DNA of 64,000 bases from positions 2,528,796 through 2,592,795 of the forward strand of contig NZ_JAMTCI010000001.1 of assembly GCF_024171765.1 (NCBI RefSeq), written 5' to 3'. The translations under genes and the position numbers were made by a program. Below the pieces are notes generated by a model. The model did no database searches, was not told the DNA's origin, and worked only from the letters and a program-made list of their open reading frames with translations. Of this stretch, positions 27,286 to 36,915 are shown piece after piece; position 1 is the first letter of the stretch; every line of letters begins with the position of its first letter. The stretch comes from Williamsia deligens. GTDB lineage: Bacteria > Actinomycetota > Actinomycetes > Mycobacteriales > Mycobacteriaceae.

Positions 27286-28209
27286 ATGACCTCAGCCGCC
27301 TCCGCCTCCCCGACGATCGGCGACGACCCCCTCACCGTGTTCGGCGTGGGCGGCGAACCGCCGACGGCACCGGCCACCCGGATGCGACAGCGTCTCGGCG
27401 GGCTCCTCGTCGATCACCGTGGGTCCGTGGACATCGCCGCATGGGCAGTCCTCGTCGACTCCGCGGCGGGCGCGCCGTTCGTCGCGCAGACCCCACCCGA
27501 TCGAGGCGTGGTGCAGGCGAGTCTCGCGTTCGCCACCACCGGGGTCGAGGTCGCCACGGAAGGGGTGCTGACCGCGGTCGCCACCCTGCGCCACGACAGT
27601 GGGGCGTTCGGGCTCACCACCGTCGACGTCACCGCCGGTGACGACCTGGTCGCGACCGTCCTCGCCCGCAGTGCCCGGACGGGTCGCGTGTTCGACGACG
27701 CCCTGATCGAACGCCTCACCGGTGCCGGCGCGTCGGGTGGGGCGCGCGGGTGGCCTGTCCCGTCGTCGCTGCCCGCCGACGCCCCGGCACCCCCGGCGAT
27801 CGATCCGGTCCTCACCGGTGAGCAGGTCGTCGCGGCGATCGTGGACGGGAGGATCGGCGGGGGTCCGCTGGCCGACGTGCTCGGCGTCAGTCCGACGGCC
27901 GACGGCGCGCGGTTCCGTCCGGCGCCGTGGATGGCCAACGCGCTCGGGTCGATGCACGGGGGTGTCGTCGCCGCGGCGATCGCGCAGGCGTGTTCGTGGG
28001 CGGGGCAGTCGAGGACGGGGGCCGGTCAGGGCTATCGCCTCGCGGACTTCGCCGTCGACTTCTTCCGGTCACCGCCGGTCGACGTCGACGAGTTGACCAT
28101 CGACACCCGCGTCGTACGCGCGGGACGCCGCGTCGTGTCGCTGGTCGCCGAACTCCGCGACGGCGACACCGTCCTGGCGCAGGCGACCGCGGCTGTCCAC
28201 CTCACCTGA
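27286..28209 (+). CDS. Acyl-CoA thioesterase-like double hotdog protein
   Basis: A 307-residue protein with two hotdog-like halves. The second is clearest: PWMANALGSMHGGVVAAAIAQ, the PaaI-type HGG nucleotide/thioester loop, followed by FAVDFFRSPPVDVDEL and VSLVAELRDGDTVLAQATAAVH. The first half carries only a decayed version (LVDHRGSVDIAAWAVLVDSA). PaaI-type enzymes hydrolyse acyl-CoA thioesters. The ATG at 27286 is chosen; no strong ribosome-binding site is visible, and a GTG at 27205 is possible. It is 96 bases after the SDR on the same strand and ends the CYP51-associated run, with a repeat array just downstream. Confidence 0.75.
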   Translation: MTSAASASPTIGDDPLTVFGVGGEPPTAPATRMRQRLGGLLVDHRGSVDIAAWAVLVDSAAGAPFVAQTPPDRGVVQASLAFATTGVEVATEGVLTAVATLRHDSGAFGLTTVDVTAGDDLVATVLARSARTGRVFDDALIERLTGAGASGGARGWPVPSSLPADAPAPPAIDPVLTGEQVVAAIVDGRIGGGPLADVLGVSPTADGARFRPAPWMANALGSMHGGVVAAAIAQACSWAGQSRTGAGQGYRLADFAVDFFRSPPVDVDELTIDTRVVRAGRRVVSLVAELRDGDTVLAQATAAVHLT

Positions 28210-28231
28210 CCGCATCTCTGACTCCCGCCCC

Positions 28232-28356
28232 CGTCGAGTGGGCGTTTACGAACGTCGAGTGGGCGTTTCTGGACGTCGAGTGGGCGTCTGACGACGCCTG
28301 CCGCCCACTCGACGCATCCAACCGCCCACTCGACGTCTCCAACCGCCCACTCGACG
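28232..28356. repeat. Inverted array of 13-bp units with 21-bp period (3 direct + 3 inverted)
   Basis: CGTCGAGTGGGCG occurs at 28232-28244, 28253-28265 and 28274-28286, exactly 21 bases apart. Its reverse complement CGCCCACTCGACG occurs at 28302-28314, 28323-28335 and 28344-28356, again 21 bases apart. The two halves can fold into a long hairpin in RNA or a cruciform in DNA, with 8-base variable spacers. It lies 22 bases after the thioesterase stop. A structurally similar array with a different unit is at 38352-38529. A terminator or nucleoid/protein-binding role is possible; no function is known to me. Confidence 0.9.
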
Positions 28357-28384
28357 GGGGAGGGGCGGCGGCCGGGAATAAAAC

Positions 28385-28402
28385 AAGCAAGCATGCTTGC
28401 TT
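28385..28402. terminator. Perfect 18-bp palindrome followed by a T tract
   Basis: AAGCAAGCATGCTTGCTT is perfectly symmetrical and runs into TTTTTT (28401-28406). As RNA it gives a 7-bp stem with a CATG loop and a U tail, the form of an intrinsic terminator for the run ending at 28209. It is also only 30 bases upstream of the ATG at 28432, so it could instead be an operator for the next operon. The AT-rich sequence stands out from the surrounding GC-rich DNA. Confidence 0.6.
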
Positions 28403-28431
28403 TTTTGCCCAGCCGGTGATGTGGTCGTCCC

Positions 28432-29235
28432 ATGACGGTTCTCCGTGACCTCGTCGACGACATGACCGCCGAGGCCGCATCCCTCGACGACCTCGTCGCG
28501 GGACTCGACGACACGCAGTGGCTCACCCCGACGCCCGCCGAGGGGTGGACGGTCGCCGACCAGGTCGGCCATCTGGCGTGGACGGACAGGGTCGCGACGG
28601 TCTCGGCCACCGACCCCGACGGCTTCGCCGTGGTCCTCGCCGAGGGAGCAGCGGACCCCGCGAACTTCATCGACGACGCCGCGGCACAGATGGCCGCACA
28701 GCCGCCCGCGGACCTGCTGCGGCAGTGGCGCGACATGCGCGCGGCCCTCGCCGACGCGTTGCTCGCGACCCCCGCCGGCACCAAGCTCGCGTGGTTCGGC
28801 CCGCCGATGTCGGCGGCGTCCATGGCGACCGCGCGGATCATGGAGTACTGGGCGCACGGACAGGACGTCGCCGACGCCCTCGGCGTCACCGTCGAGCCGA
28901 CGGACCGCCTGAAGGCTGTCGCGCACATCGGCGCGCGTACCCGCGACTTCGCCTACGTCCTGCGGGGGAAGACCCCGCCCGCCGACGAGTTCCGCATCGA
29001 GCTGACCGGTCCCTCGGGCGACGAGTGGACCTGGGGGCCGCAGGACGCGACCGACCGCGTCACCGGCAGCGCCGTCGACTTCTGCCTGCTCGTCACGCAG
29101 CGCCGCGCCCCGGAGGACCTCGGCCTCACCGTGGTCGGCGACGACGCCACCGAATGGACGGCCATCGCACAGTGTTTCGCCGGCGCACCCGGCCCGGGGC
29201 GCGCACCTCGCGTCGACGCGGCGGTGGCCCGATGA
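28432..29235 (+). CDS. TIGR03084-family metal-binding protein (DinB/maleylpyruvate-isomerase-like)
   Basis: A 267-residue protein with a DinB-like four-helix bundle: [39 protein letters not shown] with the first metal His, [17 protein letters not shown] with the second, and a third in [14 protein letters not shown]. This His triad spacing is that of the mycothiol-dependent maleylpyruvate isomerase-like group, in which TIGR03084 proteins fall. The function is not established, but mycothiol-dependent or metal-dependent chemistry fits an actinobacterium. It overlaps the AtuA-like gene by 4 bases and is the first gene of the operon. Confidence 0.82.
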   Translation: MTVLRDLVDDMTAEAASLDDLVAGLDDTQWLTPTPAEGWTVADQVGHLAWTDRVATVSATDPDGFAVVLAEGAADPANFIDDAAAQMAAQPPADLLRQWRDMRAALADALLATPAGTKLAWFGPPMSAASMATARIMEYWAHGQDVADALGVTVEPTDRLKAVAHIGARTRDFAYVLRGKTPPADEFRIELTGPSGDEWTWGPQDATDRVTGSAVDFCLLVTQRRAPEDLGLTVVGDDATEWTAIAQCFAGAPGPGRAPRVDAAVAR

Positions 29236-30938
29236 CCGCGACGACGCCGGTCCGCATCGGCAACGCGTCGGGCTTCTACGGTGACCGTTTCGCCGCGGTC
29301 CGGGAGATGCTCGAGGGCGGCGAGCTCGACTACCTCACCGGCGACTACCTCGCCGAGCTGACGATGCTCATCCTCGGCCGCGACAGGATGAAGCACCCCG
29401 ACCGCGGATACGCCTCGACGTTCCTGCGTCAGATGCGCGAGAACCTCGCCCTCGCCCACGAGCGGGGTGTGCGGATCGTGGCCAACGCCGGCGGTCTCAA
29501 CCCGACGGGCCTCGCCGACCAGATCCGTGCTCTCGCAGCCGACCTCGGTCTGGAGGTCCGCGTCGCGCACGTCGACGGCGACGACCTCGTCGACCGCGCC
29601 GACGAACTCGGCCTCGGCACACCGCTGACCGCCAACGCCTACCTCGGTGGCTTCGGCATCGCCGCCGCGCTCGACGCCGGGGCCGACGTCGTCGTCACCG
29701 GCCGGGTCACCGACGCATCCCTGGTGGTCGGTCCCGCCGTGCACCACTTCGGCTGGGACGCCACCGACCTCGATCGCCTGGCCGGCGCCGTGGCGGCCGG
29801 TCACGTGATCGAGTGCGGTACCCAGGCCACGGGCGGCAACTACGCGTTCTTCGCCGAGATCGCCGACCTCACCCACCCCGGGTTCCCCCTCGCGGAGGTG
29901 TCCGACGACGGGTCATCGGTCATCACCAAGCACGCCGGTACGGGTGGAGCGGTCACCGTCGGCACCGTGACCGCGCAACTCCTCTACGAGATCGGGGGCC
30001 CGCGCTACCTCGGCCCGGACGTGACCACGCGGATGGACTCGATCCGTCTCGAGCAGGTCGGCACCGACCGCGTCCGGATGAGCGGGGTGCGCGGCGAGGT
30101 CCCGCCGACGACCACCAAGGTCTCCTTGAACACCCTGGCGGGGTTCCGCAACGAGGTGACGATGATCCTCACCGGCCTCGACATCGAGCAGAAGGCGGCG
30201 CTCGTCACCGAGCAGTTCGAGTCGTCGCTGCCGACGAAGCCCGAATCCCTCACCTGGGAGCTGTCGCGGACCGATCGCCCCGACGCGGGCACCGAGGCAC
30301 AGGCCAGCGCACTGCTCCGGGTGGTCGGGCGCAGCACCGACCCCGACGCCGTCGGACGAGGGTTCTCCGCCGCCGCGGTCGAACTCGCGCTCGCCAGCTA
30401 CCCCGGTTTCAGCCTCACCGCACCACCGGCCGCGGGCGCACCGTTCGGCGTCTTCGAGCCCGGACACGTCGACGCCGCCGCGCTCGACCACCGCGCGACA
30501 CTGCCCGACGGCACCGTCATCCGCATCCCGCCGAGTCCCGTGCGGGGTGAGCTGCCCCCGCTCGATCCCGACGACGTCCCCGGGCCCCGTGACTGGGGTC
30601 CGACCACGCGCGCACCGCTGGGCCGGATCGCCGGCGCCCGCAGCGGGGACAAGGGCGGCAGCGCCAACATCGGCGTGTGGGTACGCGGCGAGGACGAGTT
30701 CGCCTGGCTCGACGAGACACTCACCGTCGACGCGCTGCGCGTCCTGCTGCCCGAGGCGGCCGATCTCACGATCACCCGCCATCGACTGCCCAACCTGCTC
30801 GCGGTGAACTTCGTGATCGAGGGCATCCTCGGCCGCGGCGTCGCCGACAACGTCCGATTCGACCCGCAGGCCAAAGGACTCGGCGAGTGGTTGCGCTCGC
30901 GGGTCGTCGACATCCCCCACCGATTCGAGGTCATCTGA
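29232..30938 (+). CDS. AtuA-like protein (acyclic terpene utilisation family)
   Basis: A 568-residue protein. The N-terminal domain opens [20 protein letters not shown] and has [50 protein letters not shown] and [13 protein letters not shown], all AtuA (DUF1446) hallmarks. The C-terminal ~110 residues carry [20 protein letters not shown] and [19 protein letters not shown], the second AtuA domain, fused in one chain. AtuA is required for citronellol/geraniol degradation in Pseudomonas but its reaction is unproven. A similar protein (Rv0976c) precedes fadE13-accD2-accA2 in M. tuberculosis. The operon context indicates branched or isoprenoid acyl-CoA degradation. Confidence 0.88.
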   Translation: MTATTPVRIGNASGFYGDRFAAVREMLEGGELDYLTGDYLAELTMLILGRDRMKHPDRGYASTFLRQMRENLALAHERGVRIVANAGGLNPTGLADQIRALAADLGLEVRVAHVDGDDLVDRADELGLGTPLTANAYLGGFGIAAALDAGADVVVTGRVTDASLVVGPAVHHFGWDATDLDRLAGAVAAGHVIECGTQATGGNYAFFAEIADLTHPGFPLAEVSDDGSSVITKHAGTGGAVTVGTVTAQLLYEIGGPRYLGPDVTTRMDSIRLEQVGTDRVRMSGVRGEVPPTTTKVSLNTLAGFRNEVTMILTGLDIEQKAALVTEQFESSLPTKPESLTWELSRTDRPDAGTEAQASALLRVVGRSTDPDAVGRGFSAAAVELALASYPGFSLTAPPAAGAPFGVFEPGHVDAAALDHRATLPDGTVIRIPPSPVRGELPPLDPDDVPGPRDWGPTTRAPLGRIAGARSGDKGGSANIGVWVRGEDEFAWLDETLTVDALRVLLPEAADLTITRHRLPNLLAVNFVIEGILGRGVADNVRFDPQAKGLGEWLRSRVVDIPHRFEVI

Positions 30939-32099
30939 ATGAGTCTTGCGACACCCGCCTGGAACACCCCGGAACGCCGCGAGTTGCGCAGCACCGTCGC
31001 CGGATTCGTCGAGCGTCACATCCTGCCGTACCAGAACGACTGGGAGCGGGACGGTCTGATCCCGCGCGAACTGCACCTCGAGGCCGCCAAGCTCGGTCTG
31101 CTCGGTGTCGGGTTCCCGGAGTCGGTGGGTGGATCGGGCGGCGATCTCGTCGACGCGACCATCGCCGGTGAGGTGTTGCACGAACGCGGTGCGGCCGGCG
31201 GCATCTACGCGTCGCTGTTCACCCACGGCATCGCCCTCCCGCATCTCATCGCCGCCGGAGACCCCGACCAGATCGACCGCTGGGTGCGACCGACGCTGGC
31301 CGGGGAGAAGATCGGAAGCCTCGCCATCACCGAGCCCGGCGGTGGCAGCGACGTCGGCCACCTGACGACGAAGGCCGTGCGCGACGGCGACCACTTCGTG
31401 GTCAACGGTGCGAAGACCTACATCACCTCCGCGGTCCGTGCCGACTTCGTCGTCACGGCGGTCCGTACCGGCGGTCCCGGTGCAGGGGGTGTCTCCCTGC
31501 TCGTGATCGACACCGACACCCCGGGGTTCTCGGTCAGCCGCAAGCTCGACAAGATGGGCTGGCGCTGCTCCGACACCGCTGAACTCAGCTTCGTCGACGC
31601 CCGCGTCCCGGTGGCCAACCTGGTCGGTGTCGAGAACAGCGGGTTCACCCAGATCGCCGCGGCGTTCGTCACCGAACGGGCCGGTCTCGCCACGCAGGCG
31701 TACGCCAGCGCCCAACGGTGTCTCGACATCACCCTCGAATGGGTCCGTACCCGTGAGACCTTCGGCAAACCGCTCATCGCCCGACAGTCGGTGCAGGACA
31801 GCGTCACCGAGATGGCACGCCGCATCGACATCGCCCGCACCTACACCCGCGCCGTGGTCGACCGGAAGGTGAGCAGCTCGGACGACCTCATCGCCGAGGT
31901 GTGCTTCGCCAAGAACACCGCGGTCGAGGCGGGTGAATGGGTCGCGAACAAGGCGATGCAGCTGTTCGGCGGCCTCGGGTACATGGCCGAATCGGAGATC
32001 GAGCGGCAGTACCGCGACATGCGCATCATCGGCATCGGCGGCGGCACCACGGAGATCCTCACCGGGCTCGCCGCGAAGCGACTGGGCTACCAGGCATGA
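30939..32099 (+). CDS. Acyl-CoA dehydrogenase, FadE13-like
   Basis: A 386-residue FAD-dependent dehydrogenase introducing a 2,3-double bond in an acyl-CoA. The FAD/substrate motifs are SLAITEPGGGSDVGHLTTKA and YITSAVRADFVVTAVRTG, with RETFGKPLIARQSVQ and a C-terminal QLFGGLGYMAESEIERQYRD followed by GGGTTEILTGLAAKRLG, whose Glu is the catalytic base position. The ATG immediately follows the AtuA-like stop. The citronellyl-CoA dehydrogenase AtuD has the same neighbour in terpene clusters. The electron acceptor would be ETF, not encoded here. Confidence 0.9.
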   Translation: MSLATPAWNTPERRELRSTVAGFVERHILPYQNDWERDGLIPRELHLEAAKLGLLGVGFPESVGGSGGDLVDATIAGEVLHERGAAGGIYASLFTHGIALPHLIAAGDPDQIDRWVRPTLAGEKIGSLAITEPGGGSDVGHLTTKAVRDGDHFVVNGAKTYITSAVRADFVVTAVRTGGPGAGGVSLLVIDTDTPGFSVSRKLDKMGWRCSDTAELSFVDARVPVANLVGVENSGFTQIAAAFVTERAGLATQAYASAQRCLDITLEWVRTRETFGKPLIARQSVQDSVTEMARRIDIARTYTRAVVDRKVSSSDDLIAEVCFAKNTAVEAGEWVANKAMQLFGGLGYMAESEIERQYRDMRIIGIGGGTTEILTGLAAKRLGYQA

Positions 32100-32112
32100 A
32101 AGGCAGCAAGGC

Positions 32113-33711
32113 ATGACGGCTCTGCGCTCGACCGTCGATCCCGCGGACCCGGCCTTCGTCGAGAACGCCACCACGATGACCGAGAAGCTCGCGGGACTCG
32201 AGGAGCAGTTCGCGAAGGCCCTCGCCGGCGGCGGTGAGAAGTACGTCGAGCGCCACCACAAGCGCGGGAAGCTGTTGGCCCGGGAGCGCATCGAGCTCCT
32301 CATCGACCGCGACACCGCGTTCCTCGAGCTGTGTCCGCTGGCCGCCTACGGCTCCGACTTCGCCGTCGGGGCGTCGATGGTGATCGGTATCGGTGTGGTC
32401 TCCGGCGTCGAGTGCATGATCGTCGCCAACGACCCCACAGTGCGTGGCGGCACCTCGAACCCGTGGACCCTGCGCAAGGGGTTCCGCGCCAACGAGATCG
32501 CGATGGCCAACCGCCTGCCCTGCATCTCGCTGGTGGAGTCCGGCGGCGCCGACCTGCCGACGCAGAAGGACGTCTTCATCCCCGGCGGCCGCATGTTCCG
32601 CGACATCACGCAGCTGTCCGCCGCGGGCATCCCGACCATCGCGCTCGTGTTCGGCAACTCCACCGCCGGCGGCGCCTACGTGCCCGGCATGAGCGACCAC
32701 ACGGTCATGATCGAGAACCAGTCGAAGGTGTTCCTCGGGGGTCCGCCGCTGGTGAAGATGGCCACCGGTGAGGACAGCGACGACGAGTCGCTCGGCGGTG
32801 CGAGCATGCACGCGCGGCGCAGTGGTCTCGCCGACTACTTCGCCCGCGACGAGCAGGACGCGATCCGCATCGGTCGCCGCATCGTCGCCCGGTTGAACTG
32901 GCGCAAGACCGGGCCCGGTCCGGTGGCGCCGGTGGTCGAGCCGCGATTCGACCCCGAGGAGCTGATGGGCATCGTCCCCGGCGACCTGAAGATCCCGTTC
33001 GACCCGCGCGACGTGATCGCCCGCGTCGTCGACGACAGCGACTTCGACGAGTTCAAGGCAGAGTACGGCTCCTCGCTCTGCACCGGCTGGGCACGCATCC
33101 ACGGGTACCCGGTCGGGATCCTCGCCAACGCGCAGGGCGTGCTGTTCAGCGCCGAGTCGCAGAAGGCGACGCAGTTCATCCAGCTCGCCAACAGGTCGAA
33201 CACGCCACTGCTGTTCCTGCACAACACCACCGGGTACATGGTGGGCAAGGAGTACGAGCAGGGTGGCATCGTCAAGCACGGGTCGATGATGATCAACGCC
33301 GTCTCCAACTCGACGGTGCCGCACATCTCGGTGCTCGTCGGCGCCAGCTACGGCGCCGGTCACTACGGGATGTGTGGCCGCGCCTTCGATCCCCGGTTCG
33401 TCTTCGCCTGGCCCAGTGCCAAATCCGCCGTCATGGGCGCCCAGCAGTTGTCGGGTGTCATCGCGATGGTCTCGCGCACCGCCACCGAGGCGCGGGGCGG
33501 CACCGTCGACGCCGAGGCCGAGGCGGGGATGCGCGCGATGATCGAGGCCCAGATCGAGGAGCAGTCGTTGCCGGCCTTCCTGTCGGGGATGCTCTACGAC
33601 GACGGTGTCATCGACCCACGCGACACCCGCACCATCCTGGGGATCGCGTTGTCGGCCATCGATTCCGCGCCGGTCGAGGGGACGTCGAACTTCGGCGTCT
33701 TCCGGATGTGA
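32113..33711 (+). CDS. Acyl-CoA carboxylase carboxyltransferase (beta) subunit, AccD2-like
   Basis: A 532-residue carboxyltransferase transferring CO2 from carboxybiotin to an acyl-CoA. The N-terminal half contains ARERIELLIDRDTAFLEL, VSGVECMIVANDPTVRGGT, CISLVESGGADLPTQKDVF and FGNSTAGGAYVPGMSDHTVM. The C-terminal half contains TPLLFLHNTTGYMVGKEYEQ, VLVGASYGAGHYGMCGRAF and FAWPSAKSAVMGAQQLSGV. The sequence type is that of methylcrotonyl/geranyl-CoA carboxylase beta subunits. The ATG at 32113 is chosen because GGCAGCAAGG precedes it. It pairs with the biotin carboxylase encoded 11 bases downstream. Confidence 0.92.
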   Translation: MTALRSTVDPADPAFVENATTMTEKLAGLEEQFAKALAGGGEKYVERHHKRGKLLARERIELLIDRDTAFLELCPLAAYGSDFAVGASMVIGIGVVSGVECMIVANDPTVRGGTSNPWTLRKGFRANEIAMANRLPCISLVESGGADLPTQKDVFIPGGRMFRDITQLSAAGIPTIALVFGNSTAGGAYVPGMSDHTVMIENQSKVFLGGPPLVKMATGEDSDDESLGGASMHARRSGLADYFARDEQDAIRIGRRIVARLNWRKTGPGPVAPVVEPRFDPEELMGIVPGDLKIPFDPRDVIARVVDDSDFDEFKAEYGSSLCTGWARIHGYPVGILANAQGVLFSAESQKATQFIQLANRSNTPLLFLHNTTGYMVGKEYEQGGIVKHGSMMINAVSNSTVPHISVLVGASYGAGHYGMCGRAFDPRFVFAWPSAKSAVMGAQQLSGVIAMVSRTATEARGGTVDAEAEAGMRAMIEAQIEEQSLPAFLSGMLYDDGVIDPRDTRTILGIALSAIDSAPVEGTSNFGVFRM

Positions 33712-33722
33712 GGGGCACCACG

Positions 33723-35714
33723 ATGATCACCTCCGTCCTCGTGGCCAACCGGGGCGAGATCGCCCTGCGCGTGTTCGCCACCTGTTCCCGTCTCGGCATC
33801 GCGACCGTCGCCGTCTTCTCCGACCCCGACGCCGGGTCGCCCCATGTCCTCGCGGCGGATCGCGCTGTGCGCCTGCCGGGTACGACGTCGGCGCAGACCT
33901 ATCTCGACGTCGACGCCATCATCGCCGCGGCGCGCACATCCGGTGCCGACGCGGTCCACCCCGGATACGGATTCCTCTCGGAGAACGCCGCGTTCGCGCG
34001 GGCCGTCGTCGACGCCGGCCTCACCTGGATCGGCCCGCCGCCCGCCGCGATCACCGCGATGGGCTCCAAGGTGAACGCCAAGGCGCTCATGGCCGACTCC
34101 GACGTGCCGATCCTCGGCGACCTCGACCCGACGTCGATCGAGGCGTCCGATCTGCCCGTGCTGGTGAAGGCGTCGGCCGGTGGCGGTGGACGCGGGATGC
34201 GCGTGGTCCGCGACATCACCGTCCTCGCCGACGAGGTGGAGGGCGCGGCCCGCGAGGCGGCGTCGGCCTTCGGCGACCCGACGGTGTTCTGCGAGCCGTA
34301 TGTCGAACGCGGACACCACATCGAGGTGCAGGTGCTCGCCGACACCCACGGAACGGTCTGGGCCGTGGGGGAGCGCGAGTGCTCCATCCAACGGCGCCAC
34401 CAGAAGATCGTCGAGGAGGCGCCCGCGCCACTCGTCGAGCGGATCGGTGGCGACCTGCGCGACCGGCTGTTCGCCGCCGCTCGTTCCGCGGCGTCGGCCA
34501 TCGACTACGTCGGCGCCGGCACGGTGGAGTTCCTCGCCGACGGTGCCGGCCGCTTCTACTTCCTGGAGATGAACACCCGTCTGCAGGTGGAGCACCCGGT
34601 CACCGAGGCCACCACCGGACTCGACCTCGTCGAGTGGCAGCTGCGCATCGCCGACGGCGAAACGCTCGACGACACCCCGCCCGCCACACGTGGACATTCC
34701 ATCGAGGTGCGCCTCTACGCCGAGGACCCCGCGAACGGGTGGTCGCCGCAGTCGGGACGGGTGCACCACGTCGACATCCCGGGCGACGTCACGTTCGACG
34801 CCCTCGTGACGCCGGGTGTCCGCGTCGACTCCGGCATCGCCGACGGCAGCGAGATCTCCGTCTACTACGACCCGATGCTGGCCAAAGTTATCTCGTGGGC
34901 GCCGACACGGCGCCGGGCGGCGGCCATGCTCGCCGGCGCGTTGACACGGGCCCGCGTACACGGGCCGGGGACCAATCGCGATCTGCTGGTGCGGATCCTG
35001 CGTGACGAGCAGTTCGCCACCGGTGACACCGACACCGGTTACCTCGACCAGGTCGGCCTCGATGTGCTCGCCGCGCCGCTGCTCGACGACGGTGCGACCC
35101 GCAGGGCGGTCGTCGCCGCAGCTCTCGCCGCCTCCGCCCGCGAACGGGCGGCGGCCGTCGTCCAGCGGGGCGTGCCGGCCGGGTGGCGCAACCTGGCGGC
35201 AGCGCCACAGAGCCGGTCCTTCGTGGGTCCCGACGGCGACGAGGTCGCCGTCCGCTACCGCGCGACCCGCACCGGCATCGAGCTGCCCGACGATCCTGCG
35301 ATCGCCGTGGCGTCGGTGGACGCCGACGTCGTCGTCCTCGAGGTCGACGGCGTCCGGGTGCCCCACCGTGTGTCGGCGTACCCGGACGCGGACGGCATCG
35401 CGACGGTCCACGTCGACACCGCTGTCGGGTCCCTGGCGCTCACCGAGGCACCACGCTTCGTCGACCCGACGGCCGTCGGGGCGCCCGGATCGCTCCTCGC
35501 GCCCATGCCGGGAGCGGTGGTCCGTGTGGCCGTCGCCGTCGGCGACCGAGTGGTGCAGGGCCAGCCGCTGCTGTGGCTGGAGGCCATGAAGATGGAACAC
35601 ACGGTGCACGCCCCGGCCGACGGCGTCGTGACCGAGCTCGCAGTGTCGGCCGGACACCAATTGGCGGTGGGTGATGTACTCGCCGTGATCAGTGAAGAGG
35701 AAGTGACCGCATGA
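33723..35714 (+). CDS. Biotin-dependent acyl-CoA carboxylase alpha subunit (biotin carboxylase + BCCP), AccA2-like
   Basis: A 663-residue fused alpha subunit. The N-terminal biotin carboxylase opens VLVANRGEIALRVFATCSRLG, with ADAVHPGYGFLSENAAFARA, the ATP-grasp Gly-rich loop LVKASAGGGGRGMRVV, ERECSIQRRHQKIVEEAPAP and FLEMNTRLQVEHPVTE. The C-terminal BCCP domain carries the biotinylation motif EAMKMEH with the modified K623. It carboxylates its own biotin using ATP and bicarbonate and works with the AccD2-like subunit. Together they probably carboxylate a branched 3-methyl-2-enoyl-CoA (methylcrotonyl- or geranyl-like). The gene overlaps the next dehydrogenase gene by 4 bases. Confidence 0.93.
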   Translation: MITSVLVANRGEIALRVFATCSRLGIATVAVFSDPDAGSPHVLAADRAVRLPGTTSAQTYLDVDAIIAAARTSGADAVHPGYGFLSENAAFARAVVDAGLTWIGPPPAAITAMGSKVNAKALMADSDVPILGDLDPTSIEASDLPVLVKASAGGGGRGMRVVRDITVLADEVEGAAREAASAFGDPTVFCEPYVERGHHIEVQVLADTHGTVWAVGERECSIQRRHQKIVEEAPAPLVERIGGDLRDRLFAAARSAASAIDYVGAGTVEFLADGAGRFYFLEMNTRLQVEHPVTEATTGLDLVEWQLRIADGETLDDTPPATRGHSIEVRLYAEDPANGWSPQSGRVHHVDIPGDVTFDALVTPGVRVDSGIADGSEISVYYDPMLAKVISWAPTRRRAAAMLAGALTRARVHGPGTNRDLLVRILRDEQFATGDTDTGYLDQVGLDVLAAPLLDDGATRRAVVAAALAASARERAAAVVQRGVPAGWRNLAAAPQSRSFVGPDGDEVAVRYRATRTGIELPDDPAIAVASVDADVVVLEVDGVRVPHRVSAYPDADGIATVHVDTAVGSLALTEAPRFVDPTAVGAPGSLLAPMPGAVVRVAVAVGDRVVQGQPLLWLEAMKMEHTVHAPADGVVTELAVSAGHQLAVGDVLAVISEEEVTA

Positions 35715-36910
35715 CCGCGACATCCGAGCGTCCCACCACCGAGGTGCCCGCCAACCCGTTCGTCGAGACCCCCGAGCGCGCCGCGCTGCGTGCCTCGGTG
35801 GCCGCGCTGGCCGCGCGTTTCGGGCCGGACTACTTCCAGAAGTGTGCCCGAGAGGGCCGCAAGACCGACGAGCTGTGGGCCGAGGCCGGCAAGCTCGGCT
35901 TCCTGGGCGTCAACCTCCCCGAGGAGTACGGCGGCGGTGGCGCCGGCATGTACGAGCTGGCCATCGTCATGGAGGAGCTCGCCGCGTCGGGCACCGGTCT
36001 GCTCATGATGGTCGTGTCGCCGGCCATCTGCGGCAACATCATCGCGCGTTTCGGCACCGACGAGCAGCGTCAGCGCTGGCTGCCGGGCCTCGCCGACGGC
36101 ACCATCACCATGGCGTTCGGCATCACCGAACCCGAGGCGGGGTCCAACTCGCACCAGATCACGACCACCGGACGCCGTGACGGCGACGAGTGGCTGCTCA
36201 GTGGTCGCAAGGTGTGGATCTCCGGGGTGGACCAGGCCGAGGCCGTGCTGATCGTCGCGCGCACCGAGGACGCGAGGACCGGCAAGCTCAAGCCCGCGCT
36301 GTTCATCGTCCCCACCGACGCGCCGAACTTCGAGTACCGGCAGATCGAGATGGAGCTGATCAACCCCGAGAAGCAGTTCCAACTCTTCCTCGACGACGTC
36401 CGGCTCCCGGCGGACGCGCTCGTCGGATCCGAGGACGCGGCGCTGAGCCAGCTGTTCGCGGGCCTCAACCCGGAACGCATCATGGCCGCCGCGTCGGCGA
36501 TCGGCATGGCGCGCTTCGCGCTGGGCAAGGCCGTCGACTACGTCACCACCCGCACGGTGTGGAAGACGCCCATCGGCGCACACCAGGCGATCGCACACCC
36601 GTTGGCGCAGGGCAAGATCGAGCTCGAGATGGCCAAGCTGATGATGCAGAAGGCGGCCTCGTTCTACGACGCCGGCGACGACTGGGGTGCCGCGGAACCG
36701 GCCAACATGGCGAAGTACGCCGCCGCCGAGGCGTGCGTGAAGATCGTCGACCAGGCCGTGCAGTCCATGGGCGGCAACGGGTTGTCGACCGAGTACGGCG
36801 TCGCGCCGCTGCTCAACCTCTGCCGCATCGCCCGCGTCGCACCGGTGAGCCGCGAGATGGTGCTCAACTTCGTCGCGCAGACCAGCCTCGGCCTGCCGAA
36901 GTCGTACTGA
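35711..36910 (+). CDS. Acyl-CoA dehydrogenase, FadE12-like
   Basis: A 399-residue acyl-CoA dehydrogenase. Motifs are FLGVNLPEEYGGGGAGMYEL, MAFGITEPEAGSNSHQITTT, LSGRKVWISGVDQAEAVLIV, TPIGAHQAIAHPLAQGKIEL and VQSMGGNGLSTEYG. The C-terminal base region reads APVSREMVLNF, with a Glu in the expected position but without the usual GTSEI wording, a known variation in the FadE12 group. ATG overlaps the alpha-subunit stop by 4 bases. It is the second dehydrogenase in the operon, so the pathway probably desaturates two different intermediates. Confidence 0.9.
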   Translation: MTATSERPTTEVPANPFVETPERAALRASVAALAARFGPDYFQKCAREGRKTDELWAEAGKLGFLGVNLPEEYGGGGAGMYELAIVMEELAASGTGLLMMVVSPAICGNIIARFGTDEQRQRWLPGLADGTITMAFGITEPEAGSNSHQITTTGRRDGDEWLLSGRKVWISGVDQAEAVLIVARTEDARTGKLKPALFIVPTDAPNFEYRQIEMELINPEKQFQLFLDDVRLPADALVGSEDAALSQLFAGLNPERIMAAASAIGMARFALGKAVDYVTTRTVWKTPIGAHQAIAHPLAQGKIELEMAKLMMQKAASFYDAGDDWGAAEPANMAKYAAAEACVKIVDQAVQSMGGNGLSTEYGVAPLLNLCRIARVAPVSREMVLNFVAQTSLGLPKSY

Positions 36911-36915
36911 GTCCC

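Noticed and set aside
28232-28356. CRISPR-like array
   Set aside because: Units are 13 bp, spacers 8 bp, half the units are inverted, and no cas genes are present.
29913-32315. 800-codon minus-strand frame opposite the AtuA/FadE/AccD genes
   Set aside because: Antisense shadow typical of GC-rich DNA; the plus-strand proteins have clear family motifs throughout.
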